This document shows, one piece after another, positions 49,321 through 57,053 of a DNA stretch of 64,000 nucleotides. Positions within the stretch are counted from its first letter, which is position 1; each line of letters opens with the position of its first letter. The translations under genes and the position numbers were made by a program. Location: positions 262,193-326,192 of the forward strand of contig NZ_SJDV01000002.1 of assembly GCF_004332155.1 (NCBI RefSeq). The letters run 5' to 3'. Under the pieces are notes generated by a model that saw only the letters and a list, made by a program, of their open reading frames with translations, searched no databases and was not told the origin of the DNA. This DNA comes from Gramella sp. KN1008. GTDB taxonomy: Bacteria; Bacteroidota; Bacteroidia; Flavobacteriales; Flavobacteriaceae.

Positions 49321-49782
49321 ATGAAAAAGGTCCTTATTGGGATGGATTATAATCCAAACTCAGAGAAAGTCGCTCGAAAAGGTTATGAACTGGCCAAAAA
49401 ACTTGGAGCCGAAGTCTGTCTAATCCATGTACTTGCCGATGTAAGCTATTACGGAGTAAATTATCCAACCTTTATGGGCTATGAAGGATATAATGAAATG
49501 CAGGTAGATCTAAATGTTATCTCCGAACTACGGGAAGTTGCGCGTGATTTTATCGAAACGGCTGCGAAACACCTGAACGATCCATCAGTTTCAACCTATA
49601 TGGCCGAAGGTCCTACAGCATCTGCTATTCTTGAATACGCAAAGGAATGGGGGGCAGACCTTATCGTAATGGGCACCCATAGTCATTCGGTCCTGGAAAA
49701 GGTGCTAATGGGAACCACGGCAAGCCGGGTACTGGAAAAAACCGAGGTCCCTGTCTATATGATTCCTGTAAAGGATAAATAA
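49321..49782 (+). CDS. Universal stress protein (UspA family)
   Basis: A 153-residue single Usp domain: KVLIGMDYNPNSEKVARKGY at the start, the ATP-binding-type loop LIVMGTHSHSVLEKVLMGTT near the end, and RVLEKTEVPVYMIP. The G-2x-G-9x-G spacing is altered (GTHSHSVLEKVLMG), so ATP binding is uncertain. It lies 112 bases before a dodecin-like gene. UspA proteins accumulate on growth arrest and oxidative stress. Confidence 0.9.
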   Translation: MKKVLIGMDYNPNSEKVARKGYELAKKLGAEVCLIHVLADVSYYGVNYPTFMGYEGYNEMQVDLNVISELREVARDFIETAAKHLNDPSVSTYMAEGPTASAILEYAKEWGADLIVMGTHSHSVLEKVLMGTTASRVLEKTEVPVYMIPVKDK

Positions 49783-49828
49783 AATTATTGATTGCATATA
49801 CCTCGCACTCCTAGATTTATGTTAATTA

Positions 49829-49860
49829 TTTGAAATGCAGATATTTAATAAGTAATTTCA
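49829..49860 (+). promoter_or_regulatory. Weak promoter candidate for the dodecin-like gene
   Basis: TTTG (49829-49832), 20 bases, then TAATTTCA (49853-49860), four of six fixed -7 positions. The ATG is 34 bases downstream. Confidence 0.35.
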
Positions 49861-49894
49861 GGAAAAGAGAATTACTAATTTAATATGTTGAATT

Positions 49895-50098
49895 ATGGGA
49901 ATAATTAAAGTTATCGAGGTGATCGCATCCTCTGAAAAGAGTTTTGAAGATGCTGCTCAAAATGCTGTGAAAGAAGCATCAAAGACTGTAAAGAATATAA
50001 AATCTATCTACATTAAGGAGATGAAGGCTAATGTAACCGGCACTGAGATTACTTCTTACGCGGTGAATGCAAAAATTTCTTTTGAAATTAGCAGTTAG
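49895..50098 (+). CDS. Dodecin-like small protein lacking flavin-site residues
   Basis: A 67-residue protein with the dodecin fold pattern: IKVIEVIASSEKSFEDAAQ, a helix NAVKEASKTVKN and a two-stranded hairpin ending SYAVNAKISFEIS. In flavin-binding dodecins a Trp stacks on the isoalloxazine and a Gln (YQV) contacts it; here the corresponding places read KSIYIK and YAV, so both are absent. It may still form the dodecameric shell but probably binds another ligand or none. A terminator follows. Confidence 0.8.
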   Translation: MGIIKVIEVIASSEKSFEDAAQNAVKEASKTVKNIKSIYIKEMKANVTGTEITSYAVNAKISFEISS

Positions 50099-50141
50099 AA
50101 TTGTTCATTATAGGATCAATATGGATCTTATATCATTTTAT

Positions 50142-50165
50142 AAGCCGGACTTTTTGATCCGGCTT
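50142..50165 (+). terminator. Terminator after the dodecin-like gene
   Basis: AAGCCGGA and TCCGGCTT form an 8-bp stem with an 8-base loop, then TTTT. Confidence 0.8.
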
Positions 50166-50389
50166 TTTTAATAAATTATAATATAGTTTTAACCTTTCAA
50201 AATTCCAGGCTCTCTGTGTATTCCTTAAATTTAATATTAATTTTGAGTATGAAAAGAGCAGGGGAGACCCACTTAAATGGGTGGTTAACAAGATAATTAG
50301 AAGAAAACATATCCGTATTCAATTTTGAGGGGACCGAAATAAGTAAGATCGATATTGTCATTTTGAAATTTTAATAAAACCTTTGAGTT

Positions 50390-51370
50390 ATGAATGATTT
50401 TCGGTTGTTTTTAATAGGAGCTTCGGCGGGTGGAAGACCTGCTGTAGAGAAAGCCCTGGCAAATATACCTCATGATTTTCCAGCAGCTTTCCTTGTGGTG
50501 GTACATTCGTCTTTCGATATGATCTCCAGCTTCAGTTCTTATTTAAATCGAAAAATAGAGATGGAGGTTATTGATTGTGAGGAGAATATAATTATCAAGC
50601 CTGGTAAAGTATACGTTGGAGTTCCCAATCAACATATGGTCCTGATCGATGGTAAGCTTTCTAATTCCAATGGTCCTCGTGAAAACCTATTTCGTCCTTC
50701 TATAGATGTAATGTTCCGATCTGCTGCGGTAACTTACGGGAATCGATGCGTAGGGGTGCTCTTATCGGGCAGGCTTAATGACGGCACCGTGGGACTGGAA
50801 GCTATCAAACGATGCGGAGGCAAAACAATTATACAAAATCCGGAAACAGCAGAATTTTCTGGAATGCCGCTAACCGCAAAAAAATTCGTGGATATAGATT
50901 ATACGGCTGAGCTTGAAGATATTGGGGATCTTATTAAAGAGATTATTGAAAAACCCCTTCCTCAAAATGTGGAAATACCAAATACTCTTAAGCGTGAGGC
51001 AGCTATTTCCACAAAAATAAAAAGCCAGGTTAAAACTGAAGATTACCTGGGCGAACAGGTGGCTTTGAGCTGTGCCAGTTGCGGAGGTCCTTTGTGGCGG
51101 ATTAAGGATACGGGAATTCCCCGGTATAGATGCCATGTGGGTCATTCTTTTTCTGAGGAGTCACTTCTATTAGCACAAAATGAGAATCTGGAGGAAACGC
51201 TATGGGTTTGCCTTAGGACTTTGGAAGAAAAAAAGGTACTGCTCCTTAATATCGCAGATAATTTCGCCGAAAAGGGATCCAGTCAGATTTCCCGCTCCTA
51301 TAAAGACAAAATAGAAGAGGTGGATGAACATATAGACAGGCTAAGGGCACTAATGGATATAAAGGATTAG
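50390..51370 (+). CDS. Orphan CheB-type methylesterase with C-terminal Cys cluster
   Basis: A 326-residue protein. Residues ~1-190 are a CheB methylesterase domain with catalytic Ser in LIGASAGGR (S12), His in VVVHSSFD (H39) and Asp in LNDGTVGLEAI. There is no response-regulator domain. Residues ~220-265 carry CASCGGPL and YRCHVGHSF, a probable zinc ribbon also seen in other standalone CheB-like proteins. The end is a coiled coil (~270-326). No methyl-accepting protein, CheA, CheW or CheR is in the window, so the substrate is unknown and a non-chemotactic role is likely. Confidence 0.88.
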   Translation: MNDFRLFLIGASAGGRPAVEKALANIPHDFPAAFLVVVHSSFDMISSFSSYLNRKIEMEVIDCEENIIIKPGKVYVGVPNQHMVLIDGKLSNSNGPRENLFRPSIDVMFRSAAVTYGNRCVGVLLSGRLNDGTVGLEAIKRCGGKTIIQNPETAEFSGMPLTAKKFVDIDYTAELEDIGDLIKEIIEKPLPQNVEIPNTLKREAAISTKIKSQVKTEDYLGEQVALSCASCGGPLWRIKDTGIPRYRCHVGHSFSEESLLLAQNENLEETLWVCLRTLEEKKVLLLNIADNFAEKGSSQISRSYKDKIEEVDEHIDRLRALMDIKD

Positions 51371-51373
51371 GTG

Positions 51374-52381
51374 TCAGAATATAACCACATTCTTACCAAC
51401 TGATTTTCCGGATTCCTGAAGCCTGTGAACCTTTTTCAAGGTGTCTGCGCTTAAACCGTGAAAGCTTTTGTTGATAGTGGATCTTATCTTATTCTCTTCT
51501 ATCAGTATTTTTAATTGTTCCAGGATTTTATGCTGGGAAATCATATCCCTGGTGTGAAACATACTTCTGGTAAACATTAGTTCCCAGTGAAAACTAACAC
51601 TCTTATTTTTTAGTAAATCAAGATCTACATTTTCAGTGGCACCTACTATACCACAAATTGCTCCCTGAGGAGCGACAAGTTCAGCCATCTCCTTCCATGT
51701 ACCCAAAGTGTCAGCAAAATTTAGAATATAGTCGACATTTTTATAGGCGCTCATATTGTCGATAAGATCATTATAATCAACGATATCATCGGCGCCCATC
51801 TTTTCACACCAGTTTCGGGTAACCTCCCGTGAAGCGGTAGCTATTACATGAATTCTGGTTAGTTTTTTTAATAGTTGAATGGCTATTGAACCTACACCAC
51901 CTGCACCACCAATAATAAGTATATTCCGGCCAGAGCCACTTCCTTCTCTGATCCTGAGTCTGTCAAAGATCGATTCCCAGGCCGTAAGTGAGGTCAAAGG
52001 AAGGGCTGCAGCTTCTTCCCAATTTAAATTGACGGGTTTATGACCAACGATCCTTTCATCCACCGCCTGGAATTCGGCATAACACCCGGGCCGGGAAATA
52101 TCTCCTGAATAATAGACCTCATCTCCTTTTTTAAAGAGACTTACATTTTCGCCTACACTTTCTACAGTGCCGGAAGCATCCCAGCCAATGATTCTGGGTT
52201 CTTCCAGTTCTGAATCTTTTGCCGCAGACTGCCTTACCTTGTAATCTACCGGGTTTACAGATATCGCCCTGATCTTTACAAGTACATCCCTTTTTTCCAG
52301 TTTTGGGAGCGAAGTCTCAAAATCGAAAAGACTCTTTTCGTCATCGATTGGAAGGGACTTTCTAAATCCTACTGCTTTCAT
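51374..52381 (-). CDS. Zinc-type alcohol dehydrogenase-like NADPH oxidoreductase
   Basis: A 335-residue medium-chain dehydrogenase/reductase. The GroES-like half shows VLVKIRAISVNPVDYKVRQ and RIIGWDASGTVESVG; the NADPH half shows ILIIGGAGGVGSIAIQLLKK and VIATASREVTRNWCEKMGAD. Zinc ligands of alcohol dehydrogenase are missing, as in the quinone-oxidoreductase/ZADH group. It reduces quinones or enones with NADPH. It is convergent with the CheB-like gene and divergent from the next dehydrogenase. Confidence 0.88.
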   Translation of the reverse strand: MKAVGFRKSLPIDDEKSLFDFETSLPKLEKRDVLVKIRAISVNPVDYKVRQSAAKDSELEEPRIIGWDASGTVESVGENVSLFKKGDEVYYSGDISRPGCYAEFQAVDERIVGHKPVNLNWEEAAALPLTSLTAWESIFDRLRIREGSGSGRNILIIGGAGGVGSIAIQLLKKLTRIHVIATASREVTRNWCEKMGADDIVDYNDLIDNMSAYKNVDYILNFADTLGTWKEMAELVAPQGAICGIVGATENVDLDLLKNKSVSFHWELMFTRSMFHTRDMISQHKILEQLKILIEENKIRSTINKSFHGLSADTLKKVHRLQESGKSVGKNVVIF

Positions 52382-52509
52382 CTTTTTTCTTTTAAATTAG
52401 CAGTCATTTTCGGGTTTTCAGGTAAATGTCTCATAAACTTTTGCTAAAATCCAAACCTGATTGTAGGCTTTAAATACACTACTTAAATTTGACATTAAAT
52501 ACTCTAATT

Positions 52510-53376
52510 ATGAAAATTGGTTTTATTGGTTTAGGTATTATGGGCAGCCGGATGGCCGGTAATCTTGTAAAGAATGGATATCAGCTAAAAGTTTATAACC
52601 GTACAAAGGAAAAGGCCGATAAACTGATCAAGGCTGGTGCGGCATGGGCAGATTCCCCTTCAGAAGCAGCAAATGAAGTGGATATACTTTTTACTATGCT
52701 TGAAAAACCAAAAGTAGTGGAAGAGCTCGCTTTGGGTGATTCGGGTTTTTTAAACTCGATGAAAAAGGATTCTCTATGGATTGATTCCAGTACGGTTAAT
52801 CCTTCATTCAGTGAGCAAATGGCTGTAGTTGCCCAAAATAAGGGTGTTCGTTTTATGGATGCTCCTGTTTCAGGTTCCAAAAAGCCTGCTGAAGATGCCC
52901 AGCTATTATTTCTGGTAGGAGGAGAGAAATCTCAATTTGAACAAGCTAAGCCTTTATTTCTGAAAATGGGAAAAGATGCGCTCCACATTGGGCCAGCAGG
53001 CAAAGGCTCGGCCATGAAGATTATGATCAACCAGCTTTTAGGACAAAGTATTCTCGCTTTTTCGGAAAGTCTTAACCTTGGAATGGCAATGGGTATAGAT
53101 AAAAAAACAGGGATGGACATTTTACTGAAAACACCGGTTACAGCTCCTATCCTTGATTTATTCAGGTCCAGAATAGAGAATAATGAATATGAACCAAATT
53201 TTCCTCTAAGGCATCTTCAAAAAGACCTTCATCTTTTTACCGAGACGGCTTATGAACTGAATCAGCCCAGCCCGCTAACCAATGCTGCAAAAGAAGTTTA
53301 TGCTCTTGCAAAACATAAGAATATGGCTGATCTGGATTTTACCGCAGTTTTTAAATACCTCCATGAAAAGGAATAA
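52510..53376 (+). CDS. 3-hydroxyisobutyrate dehydrogenase-like NAD(P) oxidoreductase
   Basis: Start taken at ATG 52510 (288 residues); TTG 52489 is unlikely because the Rossmann strand begins at once with MKIGFIGLGIMGSRMAGNL. Then FMDAPVSGSKKPAEDAQLLF (substrate-binding), the catalytic-Lys helix GPAGKGSAMKIMINQLLGQS and the C-terminal dimer helices. This is the beta-hydroxyacid dehydrogenase family (MmsB/GarR/YihU/GLYR). Exact substrate unknown. GLYR-type glyoxylate or succinic-semialdehyde reduction is an alternative. Confidence 0.9.
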   Translation: MKIGFIGLGIMGSRMAGNLVKNGYQLKVYNRTKEKADKLIKAGAAWADSPSEAANEVDILFTMLEKPKVVEELALGDSGFLNSMKKDSLWIDSSTVNPSFSEQMAVVAQNKGVRFMDAPVSGSKKPAEDAQLLFLVGGEKSQFEQAKPLFLKMGKDALHIGPAGKGSAMKIMINQLLGQSILAFSESLNLGMAMGIDKKTGMDILLKTPVTAPILDLFRSRIENNEYEPNFPLRHLQKDLHLFTETAYELNQPSPLTNAAKEVYALAKHKNMADLDFTAVFKYLHEKE

Positions 53377-53574
53377 TTTACGAAGTCTGTGATTTAAGTT
53401 TTTATTATCAAATCTCTATACCTATCTTTACCAAAATTTTGATGCAGGCCATAACGGCCATTGCTCTCTCTGAATAAATCCTTCAAAAGATAATATTACA
53501 CATTAAATTTTCTGGTATTCGTTTAGTGGTTCAAAGCATTGAAATTGAAACGAGTATTAATTAAAATTTAGTGA

Positions 53575-54033
53575 ATGGCAAGATCCGGACAAACCCAAAA
53601 CAAACGAGAAAAAGAAAAAAAGAAGCTTAAAAAACGTAAAGAGAAGGAGCAGAAAAGACTTGAACGTAAAGAGAATTCCAATAAGGGAGGATCTTTTGAA
53701 GATATGATAGCATATGTAGACGCCGATGGAAATCTAACCGACACTCCTCCAGATCCTTCCCAAAAAGTAGAAGTTGAAGCTGAAGATATTGAAATAGCTG
53801 TCCCTAAAAAAGAGGATAGGGAAGAGGAAGAAGTAATAACTGATACTGAAGGAAAAGTTTCATTTTTTGATCACTCAAAAGGTTTCGGATTTATTATTGG
53901 TAGTCAAACAGGAGAAAAATACTTCGTGCATGTAAGCGGACTCATCGATGAGATCATGGAAAATGATAAGGTGAGCTTTGAACTTGAGCAGGGAATGAAA
54001 GGGCTTAACGCTGTAAAGGTGAAAAAGATTTAA
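53575..54033 (+). CDS. Cold-shock-domain protein with lysine-rich N-terminal arm
   Basis: A 152-residue protein. Residues 1-40 are a Lys/Glu-rich basic arm (NKREKEKKKLKKRKEKEQKR), ~40-85 acidic and disordered, and ~88-152 a cold-shock domain with RNP1 SKGFGFIIG and RNP2-like KYFVHVSGL. The domain binds single-stranded RNA; the arm should add nonspecific nucleic-acid affinity, as in other Bacteroidota proteins of this layout. It begins the cold-adaptation stretch with the desaturase and three short cold-shock genes. Confidence 0.88.
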   Translation: MARSGQTQNKREKEKKKLKKRKEKEQKRLERKENSNKGGSFEDMIAYVDADGNLTDTPPDPSQKVEVEAEDIEIAVPKKEDREEEEVITDTEGKVSFFDHSKGFGFIIGSQTGEKYFVHVSGLIDEIMENDKVSFELEQGMKGLNAVKVKKI

Positions 54034-54227
54034 ACCCGGATAGTGTTAAACCTGGACTAAAACACCCCATAAGATTCCCGCTGGGATTTTATTTAAATGA
54101 AAATTAATCAGTTAATTCCCCAAAGGTTCATTATTTAAATGTACATTTGCAATGTTTAATAATTTAGTTTCTTCACTTTTATAGTTTCCCAAGGGATTCT
54201 TCAGGTTTTGTTCACTTCAGTATTTAG

Positions 54228-54365
54228 ACGGTAATATTAAATAGTTTCAGTATCAATAATCCAAAATTTGCCCAGAAAAGGGCGTCAGAGTTTTCCAGGA
54301 CATTAAGAAGTCGGGTAAATTCATATTTTAAGAACAATAATATAAGTAAGCATGCAAATACGAGC
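54228..54365 (+). other. In-frame coding extension of the desaturase without a standard start
   Basis: From the TAG at 54225 to the first ATG (54366) the frame is open for 46 codons and encodes the usual N terminus of this desaturase family (FSRTLRSRVNSYFKNNNISK, NPKFAQKRAS). It holds no ATG, GTG or TTG. Near-cognate candidates are ACG 54228, ATA 54234 and ATC 54252. Either an unusual start codon is used, or the start was lost, or the sequence has an error. Confidence 0.6.
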
Positions 54366-55349
54366 ATGATCGTAAAGACGGTTCTAATGCTGCTTATATT
54401 TATTACTCCCCTTATAATTATCAATACCGGTATTGTTTCCAGTACATGGCTATTATTCAGCCTTTACATCCTAAGTGGTTTTGGTATGGCCGGAATAGGC
54501 ATGGGTATTATGCATGATGCTATCCATAACTCTTATTCCTGCAATCAAAAGGTAAATAAGTATCTGGGATACACGCTTAATCTAATAGGAGCAAATGCAA
54601 GCATCTGGAAGATACAGCATAATGTTCTTCATCATACCTTTACTAATATAGAAGAGGCCGATGATGATATCAACCCTCCATTTTTTCTGCGATTCACACC
54701 ACATACTAAATGGTATAGCATACATAAGTTCCAGCATATCTATTCCTGGTTCTTTTATGGACTCTCTACAGTTTCATGGGTTACGGCCAAGGATTTTGTG
54801 AGAATGGTTCGCTTTAGAAAAATGGGCTTTTTCAGAGAAAAAAGCAGTTTTAATAAGGAGTTGGCGAAAGTTGTTGCCTGGAAGGTGATCTCATTCGGGT
54901 TTGTACTTGTACTGCCAATAATAATGGCACCTCAGGCCTGGTGGGTTGTTGTACTTGGTTTTATTGCAATGCATTTCGTGACCGGTCTATTGATCACTAC
55001 TGTTTTTCAGTTAGCACATATTGTACCTACAACAGAGTATCCATTACCAAATGAAGAAGGAATAGTGGAAGGGGATTGGGCAAGTCACCAATTGCTTACA
55101 ACAAGTAATTTCTCACCCAAAAGCCGATTGTTTTCATGGTTTATAGGTGGATTAAATTATCAGATAGAGCACCATTTGCTTCCTAACATCTGTCATGTAC
55201 ATTACAGGAAAATATCACATATAGTAGCGCAAACTGCAAAAGAATATGGTTTGCCTTATCATAACAAACATAATTTTGTCTCGGCTGTAGGGGAGCATTT
55301 TAAGATGCTTCGCCAACTAGGAAAGATGGATAATCTTAGAGCGGGGTAA
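54366..55349 (+). CDS. Membrane fatty acid desaturase (QxxHH type)
   Basis: A 327-residue desaturase from the first ATG, though homology reaches ~46 codons upstream (see separate entry). Three histidine boxes are complete: HDAIHNS, HNVLHHTF and QIEHHLL. The last box with Gln marks the front-end/acyl-lipid (linoleoyl-CoA-like) group. Four membrane segments are visible, such as TVLMLLIFITPLIIINTGI and VLVLPIIMAPQAWWVVVLG. It introduces a double bond into acyl chains at the inner membrane to keep lipids fluid in the cold. Cold-shock genes flank it on both sides. Confidence 0.9.
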   Translation: MIVKTVLMLLIFITPLIIINTGIVSSTWLLFSLYILSGFGMAGIGMGIMHDAIHNSYSCNQKVNKYLGYTLNLIGANASIWKIQHNVLHHTFTNIEEADDDINPPFFLRFTPHTKWYSIHKFQHIYSWFFYGLSTVSWVTAKDFVRMVRFRKMGFFREKSSFNKELAKVVAWKVISFGFVLVLPIIMAPQAWWVVVLGFIAMHFVTGLLITTVFQLAHIVPTTEYPLPNEEGIVEGDWASHQLLTTSNFSPKSRLFSWFIGGLNYQIEHHLLPNICHVHYRKISHIVAQTAKEYGLPYHNKHNFVSAVGEHFKMLRQLGKMDNLRAG

Positions 55350-55364
55350 TGATATAGATTGGAT

Positions 55365-55419
55365 GTCGTACGATCTTTAAACAAACACGGCAATTTTATA
55401 AATAATAACAAGTATAGTA
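55365..55419 (+). promoter_or_regulatory. Conserved cold-shock leader, copy 1
   Basis: This 55-base segment before csp copy 1 (GTCGTACGATCT, then TAAACAA, CGGCAATTTTATAA and AAGTATAGTA before ATG) recurs before copies 2 and 3. GTCGTACGAT contains the palindrome TCGTACGA. It is a candidate 5' UTR thermosensor or operator. Confidence 0.55.
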
Positions 55420-55614
55420 ATGCAAGAAGGTAAAGTAAAGTTTTTCAATAATACCAAAGGATTTGGTTTTATTAAAGCTGATGATTCAAACGAAGACATC
55501 TTTGTACACTCAAGTGGTCTAATCGACGAAATTCGTGAAGACGATAGAGTACAGTTCGAAGTTGAGCAAGGTAAAAAAGGCCTTAACGCCGTAAACGTTG
55601 AAGTAATTGACTAA
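55420..55614 (+). CDS. Cold-shock protein, tandem copy 1
   Basis: A 64-residue single cold-shock domain: VKFFNNTKGFGFIKADD (RNP1 KGFGFI) and DIFVHSSGLIDEI (RNP2-like). The protein is identical to copy 2. CspA-family RNA chaperones melt RNA structure at low temperature. The copy begins 296 bases before copy 2, counted start to start, and the spacers are also related, so whole units were duplicated. Confidence 0.95.
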   Translation: MQEGKVKFFNNTKGFGFIKADDSNEDIFVHSSGLIDEIREDDRVQFEVEQGKKGLNAVNVEVID

Positions 55615-55660
55615 TTATTTTCAGTTTTCTTTAGAGATCTGTTAATGATGAAGATTGTAT

Positions 55661-55715
55661 GTCGTACGATCTCTAAACAAGCACGGCAAATTTGTAACAA
55701 TTAATAAGTATAGTA
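55661..55715 (+). promoter_or_regulatory. Conserved cold-shock leader, copy 2
   Basis: A 55-base leader nearly identical to copy 1 (GTCGTACGATCTCTAAACAA, CGGCAAATTTGTAAC, AATAAGTATAGTA). Same distance to the ATG. Confidence 0.55.
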
Positions 55716-55910
55716 ATGCAAGAAGGTAAAGTAAAGTTTTTCAATAATACCAAAGGATTTGGTTTTATTAAAGCTGACGATTCAAACGAAGACATCTTTG
55801 TACACTCAAGTGGTCTAATCGACGAAATTCGTGAAGATGACAGAGTTCAGTTCGAAGTAGAGCAAGGCAAAAAAGGCCTTAACGCTGTGAACGTAGAAGT
55901 TATAGACTAA
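55716..55910 (+). CDS. Cold-shock protein, tandem copy 2
   Basis: A 64-residue cold-shock domain with the same amino acid sequence as copy 1 but several synonymous third-base changes (for example in the RNP2 and GKKGLN regions). The identical proteins with silent differences indicate either strong selection or partial gene conversion. Its leader is the second copy of the conserved 55-base segment. Confidence 0.95.
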   Translation: MQEGKVKFFNNTKGFGFIKADDSNEDIFVHSSGLIDEIREDDRVQFEVEQGKKGLNAVNVEVID

Positions 55911-55957
55911 TTATTTCAGAACACCTATAAGGAGTTTAGAAATAATCCAGATCGATC

Positions 55958-56011
55958 GTCGCATGATCTATAAATAAAGCGGCAATTTTATAACAATTAA
56001 TAAGTACAGTA
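55958..56011 (+). promoter_or_regulatory. Conserved cold-shock leader, copy 3
   Basis: A 54-base leader, more diverged (GTCGCATGATCTATAAATAA, GCGGCAATTTTATAAC, AATAAGTACAGTA), keeping the CGGCAATTTTATAA block and the 3' AATAAGTA element. Confidence 0.5.
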
Positions 56012-56206
56012 ATGCAAGAAGGTAAAGTAAAGTTTTTCAACAATACAAAAGGATTTGGTTTTATTCAGGCTGAAGGGTCTAACGAAGATATCTTCGTACA
56101 CTCAAGTGGTCTAATTGACGATATCCGTGAAGACGATAAAGTTCAGTTTGAAACTGAACAAGGGAGAAAAGGATTGAACGCAATAAATGTAGAGCTAATT
56201 GACTAA
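56012..56206 (+). CDS. Cold-shock protein, tandem copy 3
   Basis: A 64-residue cold-shock domain diverged from copies 1-2: KADDSNED becomes QAEGSNED, DEIREDDRV becomes DDIREDDKV, and the end reads GRKGLNAINVELID. RNP1 and RNP2 are unchanged. It also begins exactly 296 bases after copy 2. A strong terminator follows the array. Confidence 0.95.
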   Translation: MQEGKVKFFNNTKGFGFIQAEGSNEDIFVHSSGLIDDIREDDKVQFETEQGRKGLNAINVELID

Positions 56207-56233
56207 TTAGTTATATATATATTTAAAAATCTG

Positions 56234-56260
56234 AAAGCCGTCCTAATGGACGGCTTTTTT
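56234..56260 (+). terminator. Terminator of the csp array
   Basis: AAAGCCGTCC (56234-56243) and GGACGGCTTT (56248-56257) form a 10-bp stem with a TAAT loop, then TTT. It closes the cold-shock array. Confidence 0.8.
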
Positions 56261-56295
56261 GGTTTTAAGGACTTCATTATGCCTTAATAAATATC

Positions 56296-56823
56296 TTATA
56301 ATTGCCCTCTCAATTCTCCACCCGGGAATTCAGTAGTATGAACATTAACATAAATATTCCCTGCTCTAATAGCATCCAGTAGGGCCTGGAAATCTCCATC
56401 CAGAGGACCTACAACATCATCTTCAGTAATAACACCTTCAGCAAGAACACCATTAAAGTCTCCTGCAGGTGCTGGACCATCCTTACCAAATAACCATACA
56501 ACTACATTTCCATTAGTACCGGCAGGTGCCATATGAAAATGTGCCATGATAACATCTTCAATATTGGCTACTATCAGTTTGTATTCAAGATAAGTCTCAT
56601 CCTTGCTGATTTTAACGATTGCCTGTCCGGTTGCTTTACTGTCAACTGGATGAACTTCATTTTCGGCTTTTAGGCTGGTAGTAAAGTTGAATTTTACCGC
56701 AGACTTTATCGAGGCATCTACTTCCTGAATCTTTTCTATTTCGTCCACTGAATCGGTAGAACAACCTATCATGCTTACAATAAACATTAGCAGGATTCCT
56801 TTAATAATCTTAGAAATTCTCAT
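56296..56823 (-). CDS. CHRD-domain lipoprotein
   Basis: A 175-residue lipoprotein (lipobox FIVSMIGC). After a ~30-residue linker a single CHRD (chordin-like) domain follows: FTTSLKAENEVHPVDSKATG, the MAHFHMAPAGTNGNVVVWLF centre and the C-terminal VHTEFPGGELRGQL-type VHTTEFPGGELRGQL. The histidines of AHFH and the ending are the marks of the family, whose function is unknown. It is convergent with the cold-shock array. Confidence 0.85.
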   Translation of the reverse strand: MRISKIIKGILLMFIVSMIGCSTDSVDEIEKIQEVDASIKSAVKFNFTTSLKAENEVHPVDSKATGQAIVKISKDETYLEYKLIVANIEDVIMAHFHMAPAGTNGNVVVWLFGKDGPAPAGDFNGVLAEGVITEDDVVGPLDGDFQALLDAIRAGNIYVNVHTTEFPGGELRGQL

Positions 56824-57053
56824 AATTTAAATTTTAGGTAAACAAAGTATTTTGAATCGTGTAGGCATTCTTACAATGATAGAAGTAAGTGATGAGAAAG
56901 TTCCATATAGGTTTTTAAAACTACAATAGGGGCTAACCATAAAAATTAGTTTCAAAAAGTAATAGATCCCCATTTGCAACAATAGTGGAACCATAGCTCA
57001 CAGGATATGCTGCAGGCCAGGCCTATTAAACTATACAAATCAAAATGTCGAAA

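Noticed and set aside
50250..50320. Short ATG frame and small hairpin (ACCC/GGGT) before the CheB-like gene
   Set aside because: Only about 15 codons, and the stem is too short to support a regulatory call.
54034..54120. Weak hairpin after the lysine-rich cold-shock gene
   Set aside because: The stem (TCCC/GGGA type) has few pairs and only a mixed T/A tail; not called as a terminator.
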